Part shown: positions 23,466 to 35,651 of the stretch, piece after piece
How the letters are laid out: every line of letters starts with the position of its first letter
Numbering within the stretch: position 1 is the first letter of the stretch
Origin: Hetaerina americana
Taxonomy: Eukaryota; Arthropoda; Insecta; Odonata; Calopterygidae
Assembly (NCBI GenBank): GCA_022747635.1
Contig: JAKTNV010000089.1
Location: 248,001 to 312,000, forward strand
Direction of reading: 5' to 3'
DNA length: 64,000 nucleotides
Position numbers and translations under genes: made by a program
The notes under the pieces: model-generated
What the model saw: only the letters and a program-made list of their open reading frames with translations
Databases searched by the model: none
What the model was told of the DNA's origin: nothing

Positions 23466-23754
23466 GTGCTATTAAACTTATGTAGTGGAAACCTGTTACT
23501 AACTTTTCTTTATTATATTCGAATTCCACCACATCACGCCTGACACTACTCAATTTGTTCATAATATAATCATTAGCTGTTATCATGGAACTAAATACTT
23601 GACCTATCCTTAGTATTATTATTATTTACAATACATACTGACTATTTATTCAGACTAATGGTCTAGGTAGGTTTTTGATGAACTTGCATTTCATTGCCCG
23701 GCATAATAAAATTTTAAATACCGTAAAAACCCCATTACAGAAAACTAATTTTTG

Positions 23755-24130
23755 ACCCCATATATTTTCTACCTCTCTCCGTCCCGTCCAACATACTCTT
23801 TTCCTCCCACTACCTCCTCTCACCAACATTCACGACTCTATCACTTTTTCATCATTATAGTGCCACTTAATATGGCCTGAATCCACTTTTTCTACCCCCG
23901 GCAACCCTCTCTCTATCCGCAACATGCCTAATACCTACTTCGTTTGCTTTCATTTCCGTTAATTTTACTTAATTCATTCTTTCTATAAACCCGCACCCCA
24001 AAAGCCTTTATTATACGCTTGTCCACTTGCCTCAACTACCAGGTTTCTGACCCGGACAAAATTACGCCCCAAATCTGGGTTCTCACGCATTATTTCATTA
24101 AGTCGTTGCTTTAAGTCGTTACCAATTACA
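23755..24130 (-). mobile_element. Decayed LINE 3' fragment
   Basis: On the minus strand, with many frame breaks, it reads like the C-terminal tail of the LINE at 62685-63599. There is a VLGML..ERGLPG segment near 23905-23950 and a GRKRVCW-like basic stretch near 23790-23815. Confidence 0.6.
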
Positions 24131-27100
24131 CTCTCCGCTAGTTCCAGTACGTTTTGGAATTCTTTTTCATTGCAAACAAAAGTTAATAATTGATAGAATT
24201 AGTTCCAATGTCTCCTAAGCATTCCGTAGCGTCCCTAACGGAAGCTTGATCACTCCTTTAATTTTCCTCATTTACATAGTTGCCATGAACTCTAGGATAA
24301 CTAGTAACATGATAGCTAACGTTAAGCTGGTACCCTAATTGCTGGTGTGTGAACACCCCCTGCTAGACGCACTTGTATTTGATTTCAGGGTAAAATTTCG
24401 ATGTAAATCAAACACATTGCATCGCCAAAATTTGCTGCAAAATGTGGATTTTATTTTCATGTTATTGTATATTTCTGTGGTAATTAAAATATTCATTGTT
24501 AAATTTTTAGTTTGCTGCACCTTCGGACATTATTTTCAGTTTTTGCTACTTTATATTATTCTTGAAACTGACTAGCTATCAGATATTTCGTAATTCACTT
24601 TGAATATTTCTAATTCTAAATTGCCAGAGTTTTTAAATATCTCATTTGCGTGAAATGGTGTTTAAATAGGTTTCGAGGCGGAAGGATACTTTTGCAGATG
24701 TAGCCATGGGTGCATTCGCTTCTCCCCCTGCCTGGCCGTGGAGTATTCAAGGGGGAAACCGGTTGGCGGGAAATTTATGTTTTTTGTTCGAGCTCTTCCA
24801 CGATTCTGAATCACGAAGTTGTTCATAATGTGAGTCAGTCGGATTTTTGCCGACCCGGATTTTCTGATCCGTCCTCTTTCGTTGCTCTCGTTTGCATTCG
24901 GCATCGGCTCTATCAGTATTGCACTTCGTTGACAACATTCTTCGCCTAATTTTGCAGCATATGCCGTCGAGTCTCCAAAATACTTGAGTTAATGGTTGGT
25001 GGAAATGTATATAGTAATTCTCAATGCTAAAGTAGTGTTTGCAAGCCCTTGAAGCTGAACAGTGAATTATTATTGGTAGAGTGGTATCATGTTTGGAGAG
25101 GTAAACCTTTTTTATAAGCTTTTCGATTGTGATAGCGAAAATTATTTCGAGCTGGGGCAGCAAAAGTATATATTTCCGCAAAGTGTAGTTTCCTGCCCAA
25201 TGGCTCTCTTATCAACCAGTCTAAAGATAAATCGACTGTATTTTCTCCCAGATCCACTCAGATACGCGCACTACCTCAAACCAAATCTCAATTTAACCTT
25301 CAGTGATGGCCGTTGCTTTTCAGTCTCGTCATTTTTATTGTTTCGGGCAACTAGACATTTTTTTGAAGAATTCCATTTCGAAGGATAATTGTTACAATTC
25401 CGAATGATTGATGACTTATTCTAGGTGACCAGTTTAAAGTTCTGATTATGGGCGATGAAGAAGTATGGTATGATTTCATTGCGAATTAACTTAAAGAATC
25501 GGCAATCAGAATTTATCACTTTTAACATTCTACTGGCAGAAATGTCTTTTCGAGATATGTATTTGTTTAATAAGTGCATCTGAAATGAATTCAATGGCAT
25601 TGGTATCAGACCGACCGGAACTTGTTATATTTTTGACGGAGGCGCTCCCAACAAACAACTGCAATTCCATAGGCGTCATCAATTGAGAAATAAAATAGGT
25701 TTGCCCTACAGACAGCTTCTTAGCCCATTATCCAAAATGTTTATCGGAAGAACAACATACTATCTGCACCACGGCAGGTATCATGCCATACAATCAATTG
25801 TTAAACGGTAAATCTCTTATGACAATAGACTGGGGCAGTGCCACAAAGTTCTGATTAGGGTGCCGCATACCCTAGGGATCAACAGGACAGCCGAGTCAGC
25901 CAGATGTGCCGCGCAGCGGGCTGAAATCTCTAAGGAGGGGTCAGAGTTCAACCTCGTGAAAATAATGGTGTTTCAGCTTCTAAGAAACTCAATTGCAGGG
26001 GTATTGTCATTTATACACAGCCCATCAAGAAATGTTCCATTTGAATGACTAAATTTAATAGTCATTCATAAACCTAACTTCACCCCTCTTCATTTGTGGT
26101 CGACTGAATGTTAATGGTTTTTTAATTATTTCGACTCTATCAACTTACATTTCTCTTTAATCAAATTATATTTAACTTTTTCACAAGTTGTGCAAGCACA
26201 TAGATGTTTCAAATTCACTCACTCCAAGATCCATCCTTTGTCAGTCATTCAAAAAAGGGACACCCATCCTTTTTCGTGCATCGCATGTTATTTTTTATGA
26301 TGAATCTGCAAACCTGCGTAAAGTAGCCTCACTCTGTTTTACGAGTGTTGTGATTCCTCAGAGTTTCCTCGTATTTGCATTACATTATAACGAAAATTTT
26401 CACTTATTTCATCGTATTTTGAAATAAATATAACGTCATTTGATTTTTTTGCCGCATTCCCACCCAAAACAACGTAACATGTGCAGGTTACAGTTGTCAT
26501 ATCCGCAAAACTTAATCTTAGATAAATATTTCTTCATTCAAGTTCATAGTTCAACACAATAATAGTTCTTAATACCATTCCATATTACTTCATTCATAGT
26601 TCTTGTAATCCAACCAAATATTTGCTTACAGAAGATTTTATTCCCCAAATTGTACTTGTATGCATTTCCATATATTTCCTAAGTTATGAGTACGTATTTA
26701 CAATTACAGGCGAGACGATTACGGGTTTTATTTCAAAGGATGATGACGCAGTAATGCTTTATAAAATATGGTACATGGCGCGTACTATTTGAACTTAAAT
26801 TTTCTTTTAACTCGAAAGATCGTCGGTGAAATTTTATTACTCATGGGTTTCATGGCACCAAACACACAACATGGTGAGGATAAAAGCGTCACTGAGTCCA
26901 TACTCTCTTTTGGATGGTTTAACTTTCTTTACGTGTCATTAATTTTACGAAAGCATCCATTAGTACCCTAATGACCCGGCAGTTTTACAGAATGGTGGGT
27001 CGTAACTTTTTCTTAGGCAAGGTCCCTCACTGTTAAAAGGCTAAAAAGAAATTCATAATTCGCAATCAAAGCCTTGCCTTGAAAGTGTGAAAAGCCGTTA

Positions 27101-29390
27101 GAGCGCGTAGCACACCAAAAACCTTCCAGTAATAAGAATGATTCCGAGGTGAATGGAAATGTACATACGGGTATAAAACATGAAGTAAAAGTACGTAGGC
27201 GATTCTCATGTGGCGTCGTGCGTTTGCACAATTTCTCGCACCTCCTCTTATAATTTAATTTTCAGCTGTTGAACACAAGCACATATTTTAATATATTGAT
27301 TAGGTCGTAATGGATAATTTAAAGGAAATGATATGATGACAGGCAATAATTCTCGTCTATCTATCGCCGATATGGCGATATAGGCGATCGAATTGATGTA
27401 CGACAAACGAAGAATTGAACTATTTAGACAATTTCGGTGGTATTCTACATTTTTATATGGCAAAATTCCAAGTGACGATAATTATGATGCTTCCCCCATA
27501 ATACATGACCAATATGCAAAATGGACTTTATTTTGGATAATCGATTTGGATCAGTCAATATGAGATATTTTAGATGTTGCACGTATGAATGATAATGGAA
27601 ATGTATTTGATGCAGCCAATATTGCTTAAATCGGCCCTAATCGATTTATTGCTTATATTTCCCTAAATAACGGATAATTGTCTCTGCATCTATCTATCGT
27701 CGCCACCTCGACATATCTTTCCCATCGACTGCCGACATTGAAATACTAATATCACTCAGCCCCACTCGTTGATACACTTAAAGATAAGATAAGGTAACAC
27801 AAGCACCATCAGACTCTTTCCGATTTGTCTCCTTCTCTAGTTCGTATATCGACATCTCCAGTGCCCTGATTCTGCGAAAGATTCAGGGGAGGGAGCGAGA
27901 ATCGGGAACGGGTTTCCAGGGATCCGGCGAAGACCTTGATGCCCGCTGGTGCGGAACGGTGGCACACACAAACAGGCACGCACGCGCGCGCTCACGCATG
28001 CACTCACTCACTCGAACAAGATCACCTTCCCACGTCCGTCTCACCAGCGGCGAGGGCATTCCATCCCTCCCACCCTTCGGCAGGTTCATGCGTTCGAGTC
28101 GAGCGACACTTTTGAATGGCCTTGAAGATGCCCCGACGTTTAATTGCCAAGAGGAGCAAGTCGTCCCGGCATATGATACAAGCAGGATACCGCGAGTGAA
28201 AGTCAACATTCGTCGCGATCCGCAAATGATTGCCATTTCTCGTTCCTCTCGATTGCGGTTCACGGTTGACATTAACAGAGAAACGCCCAGGTACTTTTCT
28301 TTTACAATTTGATATGTTTCTGCTGGTTATTGACCCCTCATGGGTGGAGATTCCTCACGGTAGACATCATGGTAGAATTTTCAAAACGAAAAATTTACCT
28401 AAAATTGTACTAGTGTCACTACCTCCGTGGTATTGTCAAATAGCAGTTATGAGGAGAGGTGGCCGGTAGCTGAGATCACTGTAAACGTGTGGGTAATTTG
28501 ATAGCGGTGGTATTTTAGGGGACCATGAGTTAGTGGAGTGAAATAGGGAGTCGGCGTTAGCCCTCTCTTCCTTAGACAAAGGTGCCAAGGGATCCACAGG
28601 GTTCTCGAAGTTCAGAGAACTACATTCTAAATTTGATCTGAAGGATGGGGCTCTGGAATTGACTGCTTTCCACAAAGCGTCATAAAAGGGGACGGAAATT
28701 ATTTTAGAAATCCGCCACCGGCTGCATTCCAAATATCTGGCTTTCGGCAAAAGGATCTAGCACTAAGGCAATCAGCACCATTAGTCCGGTCTCCAATATA
28801 TTTAGCTTTAGAACATGTTTGATGTCGGTCTCTCCCTGCAAGGGTCGCCTGTAGTAGTGTTGCTATCGGTATGATATGCGCATATACGTGTACTGACTGT
28901 TATGCATTGACGAAGGGCGTGCAGTAGTTACGCCGAGTGATTTTCAGAGTAATTTAAATTCCTTCTCTATTCTGTTGTTCTCAAAGAACTTCCGCACTTT
29001 ATTTTCGAGCTCCATCTGACATGTACACTCGAATTTAAGTCTCGAATAGAAAAGGAAAATATTATATTTTTGATTTGATCGATGTAGAATGCTTATACCA
29101 TTTCTCCAAAGAGACCAGGTCCGAATTTCACCCAGAGATATGATTTCCGGATTTTCTTTTCCTTATTCTACAGATTCGAGTTAGTTCTTTTCAAAAACTA
29201 TCGCTTTGCGTAATTTTTTTTCGTGAACAGTGAACCTAGGGTTTCCGCATAAACGATATTTAGCATGTGTCCTCGAGCCATACGTCCTGTCAAAACTTTT
29301 ATTCCATGTCTAATGATGTTTGTCTCAAGAAACTTAAATTTTCGCTAACATGTGAAAAACCTATTTGGTAACTAGCTGATGAGAAATCTT
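24130..29390. other. Unique spacer, no gene seen
   Basis: AT-rich apart from a CpG-rich patch at 27890-28270 that contains a CACACA/CGCGCG run (27962-27990) and overlapping open frames on both strands. None resembles a known family. Nothing else was recognised. Confidence 0.4.
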
Positions 29391-29391
29391 C

Positions 29392-30145
29392 TTGACGTTA
29401 CGCAATCGTGTACACGTCACTTACATTCACGTTTTCGTCTTGAAACCTTTCCCCCGTTATTTGCTAGAGTTTCGGCCGATGATAAAATATCACAAGGAAA
29501 TTTTACGTACGGGAAAAACTCTAAAAAATGAAAAGTCCCACTCTACACCGATCTTTCCAATTCCCTCCATTGCGAGTATCGACTTGAGGGAGAGAAAAAG
29601 ACAGTTGCATGGTGGATTAAGTTCGAATCCGAGGAGAAGTAAAATCGAACTTCATCACCTTTTTGTTCCAACTTCCTCCATCCGATACCAATCCTTTGGG
29701 AAGATGGATTTTTTTTTGGTTTTACCTTCGACGTTTTTTTTGGCAACAGAGCACGATTCACGTGCAGCGTTAATTGCCGCATCCTGTCCGCTGGTCGACG
29801 AACCACTTCGGAGCAGGACCTCGACGCGAATTTTTTTCGTAAATTTTCACCCTTGGAAAACCCTCGCTGCGGTCGATGAAAAAAAGCAAAGAAATCTTTT
29901 TTATGAAATCTCAAGGGAGCTAGCTCCTTCTGAGGGAAAAATTGACGAGATTCCGAATGTGAGGGCGTGCAAACATCTCTTCGAGAATCAGCATCAATTA
30001 TTTCCCCTGAATAAAGTTGTTTGGAGCGTGCATCTTCCCCGCACTGGCTCAGGAAAAAACTACTCATGACCGGCCCAACCTGTAGATAGGCATCCGTGTT
30101 CGGGCATCCATCAGTAGAAGACGTACCTCGCATTGATTGATGCAA
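29392..30145. other. Stop-poor stretch with long overlapping open frames, function unknown
   Basis: A plus-strand frame of 225 codons (29392-30069) overlaps a minus-strand frame of 200 codons (30145-29543). Neither shows a motif, signal peptide, membrane segment or similarity I recognise. Long frames on both strands at once suggest a local shortage of stop codons and not a gene. An unidentified exon or repeat-derived frame remains possible. Confidence 0.25.
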
Positions 30146-30699
30146 AAAAAGTATTTCTTCGATTCCTATGTCACTTAAAAGTGGCGCAATAAGGATTAAG
30201 ATTCCTTTGAGCGATTGACGAAGTGTTATCAGGTTCCTTTAGTGGGAGAATTGATTAAAATCCGTTTCAATAAGAGCTCGTAGTTAGTGTGAAAGCCGCG
30301 ATGGACAATTAGGTAACAAACTGTGTGGAAACGGGATTTATTTCCCAACGTAAACGTGCGTCGTCATGGTACTAAAAGGTTCTTGAAATAGATTTTCGCC
30401 GGTATTACTTATTGATTTTGAGCCATTACCATCAGTGGGACATACCTGTATTGTCAATTTTATGTAGCAAGCAGCCACAAATGCAGATTTTAACACCATC
30501 ATCGAGGGGAAATGAAAAAATATGCAAAAATAGATAATCTTAAATATCTAATTAGAGTTCTTATTTTGGCAATTTTTTTCATTTCATGCAATTGCAGATG
30601 GGTCATTAACTACTTAGTAATATCCATACATGGAGAGCTTGAGGGACATTTCGGGGACCTAGAAGTGATTATGGACCAATTACTGCAAAGAATCATAGT

Positions 30700-31120
30700 G
30701 AAACTGAGGTGTTCTTTGGGATTTGATATTTTAATAGGCAATGAATATCATACGTTTGAAGTAGTAGGGAAGAAGAAGTATTTCGTTCGCCAGAGAAGCC
30801 TTCAAAGGAGAGAATCGATGGCAGTGACGTTGATTAAGGGTGTTAAGAAAAGGCTCGTCAAAATTATGACATTGAGCGTGGTTTTGGACGGAGTGGAAAC
30901 ATGGTCGTTGAAGCAAGGTGATAGGCGCCTTGAGGCTTTTGAGATGTTGGTGTTGAGGGTGTTGGAAAGATAAAATGGATGGAAAGGAAAACATACGAAG
31001 AAGTACTAGGCATAGTGGGGAGTAGGGGGGATTGGTGGGAGTAATCCAAAGGAGGCAAGAAAATTTTGTTTTGGTTGGGAATGGGAAAATGGATTGAAGG
31101 AGTGTATAAAGTATGCGGAA
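30700..31120 (+). mobile_element. LINE 3' fragment (reverse transcriptase C-terminal region)
   Basis: The frame at 30512-30973 contains VKKRLVKIMTLSVVLDGVET, then WSLKQ and RRLEAFEML. These align with VKKRLVKTLIWSVAMYGAET, then WSLKQ and RRLEAFEMW in the LINE at 62700-63356. After a stop, matching sequence continues (GAAGTACTAGGCATAGTGGG) to about 31120. It is degenerate and has no tail that I can define. Confidence 0.75.
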
Positions 31121-31674
31121 TAGATGAATTGTTTATTGTAGTGTAAGGTGTCGGCTTGTGTCTTGTTTGACGAAGCTAATGAATGGAACGATGATTGAAT
31201 TGGTAGAAGTTTAGGCCGCTGATCGGACGGTACTGCGTTCGTATCTTTGGACATACCCGCCTAAGAACCAGGCGGTACTATTTTCAGTATGTCAGAACTC
31301 CGTGGGAAACCGCAGGCGAGGCAAAGGATGGAATCCTTCCTTCCTTAAATTTCTGAATTTTATCCGTTAAAATTAGTTCGGTGTGAACTCTTCCCTCACC
31401 TATCACGACCAAACTTCTCCATGAAACTGACGTCTTCGAAACGACGTACGAGACAGCAATCACGATGGAAGTATGAATCCAGCTACTGTGGTTCTTGTAT
31501 GTGCAAAGTATGTAACTGTTAATGACGCTAACATGGTTCTGTTGAACAGCCTACCACTGGCGTGTGGTATAGCACGCGTGTTATTGATTCTTTAGAAGAA
31601 TATTCCCAAAGAATCAAAGGTGTTTTATTCGTACATGTATATATTATATATATGATTGCTTATGATTACCCCTG

Positions 31675-31677
<3 letters not shown>

Positions 31678-31730
<53 letters not shown>
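31678..31730. repeat. (TA)n microsatellite at a LINE tail
   Basis: About 26 TA units lie directly against the 3' end of the minus-strand LINE fragment at 31736-31955. Confidence 0.95.
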
Positions 31731-31733
<3 letters not shown>

Positions 31734-31735
31734 AT

Positions 31736-31953
31736 TAGCTAATCTACCGGTTAAGGTAGGCTTTTGGATGGACACAGCTAACAAATAAACATTTTGGGAC
31801 TCCTAACAAAACACAAAATCCAGTCTCCTACTCTAAATCAGGTCCCTCTTCATCTTTGAGTACTTTCTTCCTCCCTTCATCCCATCCAACATCCCTATCC
31901 TGTTCCTTCCCTTTCCTCGTTTGCCTGACATTCTCCCCTCTATTACAGTCTTC

Positions 31954-31955
<2 letters not shown>
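31736..31955 (-). mobile_element. LINE 3' end fragment
   Basis: On the minus strand it matches 63475-63690 of the best LINE copy closely. Shared pieces include the TGGACGGGATGAAGGG region, CCTAACAAAACACAAAATCC and CTACCGGTTAAGGTAGG. The tail end is the (TA)n tract at 31678-31730. It ends at the CA repeat at 31954. Confidence 0.8.
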
Positions 31956-32001
<46 letters not shown>

Positions 32002-32007
32002 CACATA
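31954..32007. repeat. (CA)n(TA)n compound microsatellite
   Basis: CA/AC units run to 31990, then AT units and ACACATAT, up to the mariner insertion at 32008. Confidence 0.95.
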
Positions 32008-32009
32008 TA

Positions 32010-32762
32010 CGAGGGTCATCCGGAAAGTAGTACCCGTTCGTGAAATAAAGACACAAAAGTAAATATTAACAAACATAAAAAATTTTATTTGAAAGAGGAT
32101 ACTTTAAACTACTTCTCAACATAATCTCCAAGCAAATTAAGGCATTTGTCATAACGTGTGACAAGTTTCTGTATTCCTGCTGCATAGTCCTTCGCCGCCA
32201 GCTCATTGAGATACGCGAGGGACCCATCTTGCACAAAATTTTGCATAATGCAGATGGTGTTTAACAATTTCATGAACAATTGTTCGAGAAACATTGGGAA
32301 AATGCTCACAGATGTCATCAATTGTGACGCGCCGATCGTTCCTCACGAATTCGTCAACTGAGCTCACCAGTTGGTCTGTAATGACAGACGGTCTCTCCGA
32401 ACGCTCATCGTCGTGTGTGTTCCCCCTCCCCATGTTGAAGTTGCGACACCACCGCCGAACAGACGACTCGTCCATTACATTGTCTCCATACACCTCCTTT
32501 AATTGGCGATGAATATCACATGGGCGAACGTTTCTTGCATTGAGGAATTTAATCACTGCCCTCACTTCACAACTGGCGGCGTTCTCAATTTTTTTAAACA
32601 TTGTAAACAATCACAGAAACAACACAGGCAATGCTAGCGTCACGCAACTTGGCTCAGAGAAGGCATACAAGCCACTGAAGCTATCTGACCTCGTCCAGCG
32701 GCTACTCGCGTCGTCAGCACTTCATGCGGCACGAACGGGTACTACTTTCCGGATGACCCTCG
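32010..32762 (-). mobile_element. Internally deleted mariner transposon with perfect ends
   Basis: The 33-base end (32010-32042, starting CGAGGGTCATCCGGAAAGTA) is matched exactly by the reverse complement of 32730-32762. TA flanks both ends (32008-32009 and 32763-32764), and the target was a TA-rich microsatellite. The element is 753 bp because the catalytic core of the transposase is missing. Its ends differ from those of the mariner at 1528. Confidence 0.95.
32109..32601 (-). pseudogene. Mariner transposase, N-terminal and C-terminal parts joined by a deletion
   Basis: From the ATG at 32601-32599 a frame opens MFKKIENAASCEVRAVIKFL and holds the two helix-turn-helix segments (residues about 10-60 and 80-120, including RRWCRNF and RTIVHEIVKHHL). 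It ends at a stop at 32203. In another frame the extreme C-terminus follows, ending KLVTRYDKCLNLLGDYVEK at 32109. The whole DDE/D catalytic region between them (roughly 200 residues) is absent, with the join near 32210-32230. The product could bind DNA at most. Confidence 0.9.
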
Positions 32763-32822
32763 TATACATATATATACATATATATACATAAATATACCCT
32801 TAAGCATATATACATACACATT

Positions 32823-32875
32823 GTGACGATTTAGACCTTACTGCCTATATTAAGCAGTCAGGTCTAAATCGTCAC
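32823..32875. repeat. Short hairpin with 22-bp arms
   Basis: Arms 32823-32844 and 32854-32875 pair at 21 of 22 bases (T/G difference) around a 9-base loop. It lies about 60 bases beyond the mariner derivative, in TA-rich flank. No protein and no hammerhead core. Confidence 0.85.
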
Positions 32876-32879
32876 CATT

Positions 32880-33940
32880 GCTCTATTTTTCCAGTACTCA
32901 TTATTTTCTCAAAATGTTCGTAATTGGAGGAGTATTTTATCGTCAAATAAATGCTCCGCCTCCTTCAAGACAAGTTCAAATCAAAGATTGAGCGGTGATG
33001 GGTAATCTACCAGTTTAGATAGCAATGCATACACATTGTGGGTTATCATATTAGTGACCAGGAGTTACTTCGGCCAGCACAAGATTTTAAATTTCAATAC
33101 AAATATATAATGATTAATATTTCAATAAATAAGAAACCACAATCCATGCGACAAAAATTATGGTTAGTACAATCCACTCACGTGAGTAAATAGTCCTTAA
33201 TTGCCTCCTTGGAAAGTCTCTGGATCCGCCCTTGAATGCCATTAGGTACGGAGTGCATTTCACTTAGACACGTGCGTAAGTGCTTAAGTGGTTTGCACTC
33301 CGAACATATACATGTTAGCATGTTGCACTGTAAGCAATGGACTAAGAAAACAACAAGAAAGTAGCATAAATTATTTAAGCCAATCCAGTATTGATGAGGA
33401 ATTGAGGGCAGCGAAAAAGGTAATTGAAAAGCGAACAGATGTAAGGAATTCGAATAATTGTTCTGTCTTTGTGCCATCATCCACTAGTAGACAGATGAAA
33501 TAACATGTGCACATTATATATTTATGTGAAATTGTAGTGGTTGAGATTTTCACGCTTGTATAGGCATGAGCTAAATGTTTTCTCAATCACGAGGCCATTA
33601 TTTATTTCCGTGATGTAAATCGCGACCTTCCACGCACTAAGGTCTATGGTGCGTGAAGTAAAGGACTTCAATTTCGCAAATATATGTGATACCAAAAGTG
33701 TTCCTGTATATGAAGGATGACATATATGTAAATACAATGAAGGATATCACATTTCCCATTTCAAGGAAGCAAAACCTGGACAGCCCGGCATAAAACCCAA
33801 TTACTTGAAAAAATGCAAGCTGATTACGAGCATCACGAGTATTCTAATGTGACATGTTAAGCAGAAATAGCTTTGGAGAATGATTAAGGGACTAGGAAAC
33901 AATTAATTGAATTTCAAGGTTATGAGTATAGTAGTTTTTG
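32880..33940. other. AT-rich spacer, no gene seen
   Basis: Short overlapping frames only. A 33780-33910 segment loosely recalls a LINE C-terminal reading but is too decayed to call. Confidence 0.35.
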
Positions 33941-34230
33941 TAGTAGATCTTAGGGGAGGTGACAAAGAGGTAAGGTCATTTGCGTCTTTAGGGATGGATG
34001 GGAGAGGAGGGGTGGGGAGAAATCCGGCGGCGGGATCGGCCTACTCTTGACGAAAGGCGCCAAGGGGTCCGAAGTTTAACGTCCCATCCGACGGACGGCG
34101 TACTCACTCGGAGTGCTCTCCACGAAGCACCTCAAGTAGGGATCCGGATACGACTGAAAGATATCTGACGTCTCTAGGATTCGAACCTGGGCCCTCTCGG
34201 TGGGAAGCCAGTACGTTAGCCACAGCAGGT
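33941..34230 (-). repeat. SINE family B copy, inverted
   Basis: On the minus strand it has a tRNA-like head (CCAGGTTCGAATCCTAGAGA near 34170-34190) followed by CTACTTGAGGTGCTTCGTGG, GATGGGACGTTAAACTTCGG, TTGGCGCCTTTCG and CCCATCCATCCCTAAAG. All blocks are in the same order as at 11635-11925. Confidence 0.85.
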
Positions 34231-35460
34231 TATGAACATGTTATGATTCGTAATCATTCTTCCGAAATGCAGGGAAAAGACTCGTCACAAGCTTAGAGTG
34301 AAATATTACCTCGTAGTTTCTCAAACAATTAGTTACTTGGAGGAATAATGAGCAAAAAAGATCAAGAATTACTCAATAATTAGTTTGCTAGTAAAGTAGA
34401 GGGTGTGTAAACGCGAAGGATATCACATTAATGTTGTGGAAGGTATTGTGAAAATGGTAGATGTGAGCAGTATAAAATCTTTTATCAGCAGTTTAACGCC
34501 ACACTTTCTACCAATAGTTAGGTTACCAATTAGTTAATTTTCCGGGAGAAGGACATTTTCCTCCAAATTAATTAAGACTAAGATTTAGGCTTCGTCCGAA
34601 TGCGAATATACAACATGCAGTGACTGCGCTATAGTCGCTATAGTATATGACATTCGGAATTAAACTTTGCAGATCATACCCATCATTCTGGGTGGTAAAC
34701 ATACAATTTGAGACCTACTGACGTCAGTCATCACAACTAAGAAATGATTGATGAGGCCTTCAGTGAGGAATTAATAGGGCAACGATGTGGGGGGGGGGGG
34801 TTCAATAGCTATCTTGTATGCACGGTGATACAGGATACATCATTCCGTAGAAAAAACGAGCAGCAACACTTTGGATCGGTATTCTGAATTTTCAATCTTA
34901 CCATGATGTTCCCCGTCTAAGCGCTTCATACGAACGAACGAACTTGTTTTAAGGAACCTTTCTTTTCATTTCCTGTTACGTGAACGGGTTTTTGTCCTCG
35001 AGATTTGCAAACCGTTGGGTTGAATTAATATCTTTTTTTGACGAATTTCCAGTTGTCTTCCGTCATTTATATCACAGTGGAAAGTTTTAGCCCCCTTTCG
35101 TCACGTCCCTCCAATGCCCTGGCACTCACTATTTTCACTTCAGGTATTCATCGAATTAGGAATTTTCCAAATTTAATGGAGTTTTAAATTTGAAAGTTAA
35201 AAGTTAAAAAAAAGAAAGAGTTAAAAATTTTCCTGAAGGATTTGGAAATTTAATTTTCTAAATCCTTCAGCATCCTCGGAATGGAGGCGGAATATAATTA
35301 ATTTCATGGAATTAAGATCTAGATGTCTTTGCACCATGGTAGTTGCTTATTTAGTCTACCTCTACTCCTTAAGATAGATTTTAGATGGATATTCAAATTA
35401 ACCACCGCTGGATTTCTAAGCTAAAAGTACAATCTGGCATACTGCGCTACAATAACCCCT
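34231..35460. other. Unique spacer, no gene seen
   Basis: Contains a 12-G run at 34789-34800 and a small hairpin with 11-bp arms (CTGAAGGATTT/AAATCCTTCAG) at about 35233-35270. Otherwise featureless. Confidence 0.4.
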
Positions 35461-35582
35461 AGTTAGAACCGCCGATCCCGGTGGTGGCGGAATAACGCCC
35501 TCGGTAACGGCCTGCCAACTTAGAGGTCGCGGAAATGAAAAATTAGTAACTTTGAAATTCCACTGAAACTTTATTACGATAC

Positions 35583-35615
35583 GACCCGGGTTTCGACGTT
35601 CAACGTCATCTTCAG
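35583..35615 (-). ncRNA. Hammerhead-ribozyme-like motif
   Basis: CTGAAGA, T, GACGT-TGA-ACGTC (five pairs), GAA, ACCCGGGT (self-complementary stem III), C. Core intact. Confidence 0.6.
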
Positions 35616-35618
35616 GAC

Positions 35619-35651
35619 CTGAAGATGACGTTGAACGTCGAAACCCTGGTC
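35619..35651 (+). ncRNA. Hammerhead-ribozyme-like motif
   Basis: CTGAAGA, T, GACGT-TGA-ACGTC, GAA, ACC-CT-GGT, C. The two bases after the cleavage-type C (GT) pair with AC before the core, a short stem I. Confidence 0.6.

Larger units (their letters stand above)
23333..23518. repeat. Hairpin element with diverged arms carrying hammerhead-like motifs
   Basis: Arms of about 85 bases (23333-23421 and 23434-23518) pair with scattered mismatches. Shared blocks include TAATAGCACGACCGGGTTT and TATTACATCATCTTCAG. The right flank (TTCGAATTCCACCACATCAC ... GCCTGACAC, to about 23548) matches the tail of the element at 18856. I found no clear target duplication. Confidence 0.8.

Noticed and set aside
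27962..27995. CACACA/CGCGCG run as a regulatory or Z-DNA site
   Set aside because: Short simple repeat; nothing else supports a function.
31420..31460. Hammerhead-like CTGACGTCTTCGAAACGACG
   Set aside because: The core lacks the required G8-A9 and no stem II forms.
34789..34800. Long G-run as a quadruplex
   Set aside because: A single run without the spaced G-tracts of a quadruplex; also at 36214 and 21387, and likely simple slippage.
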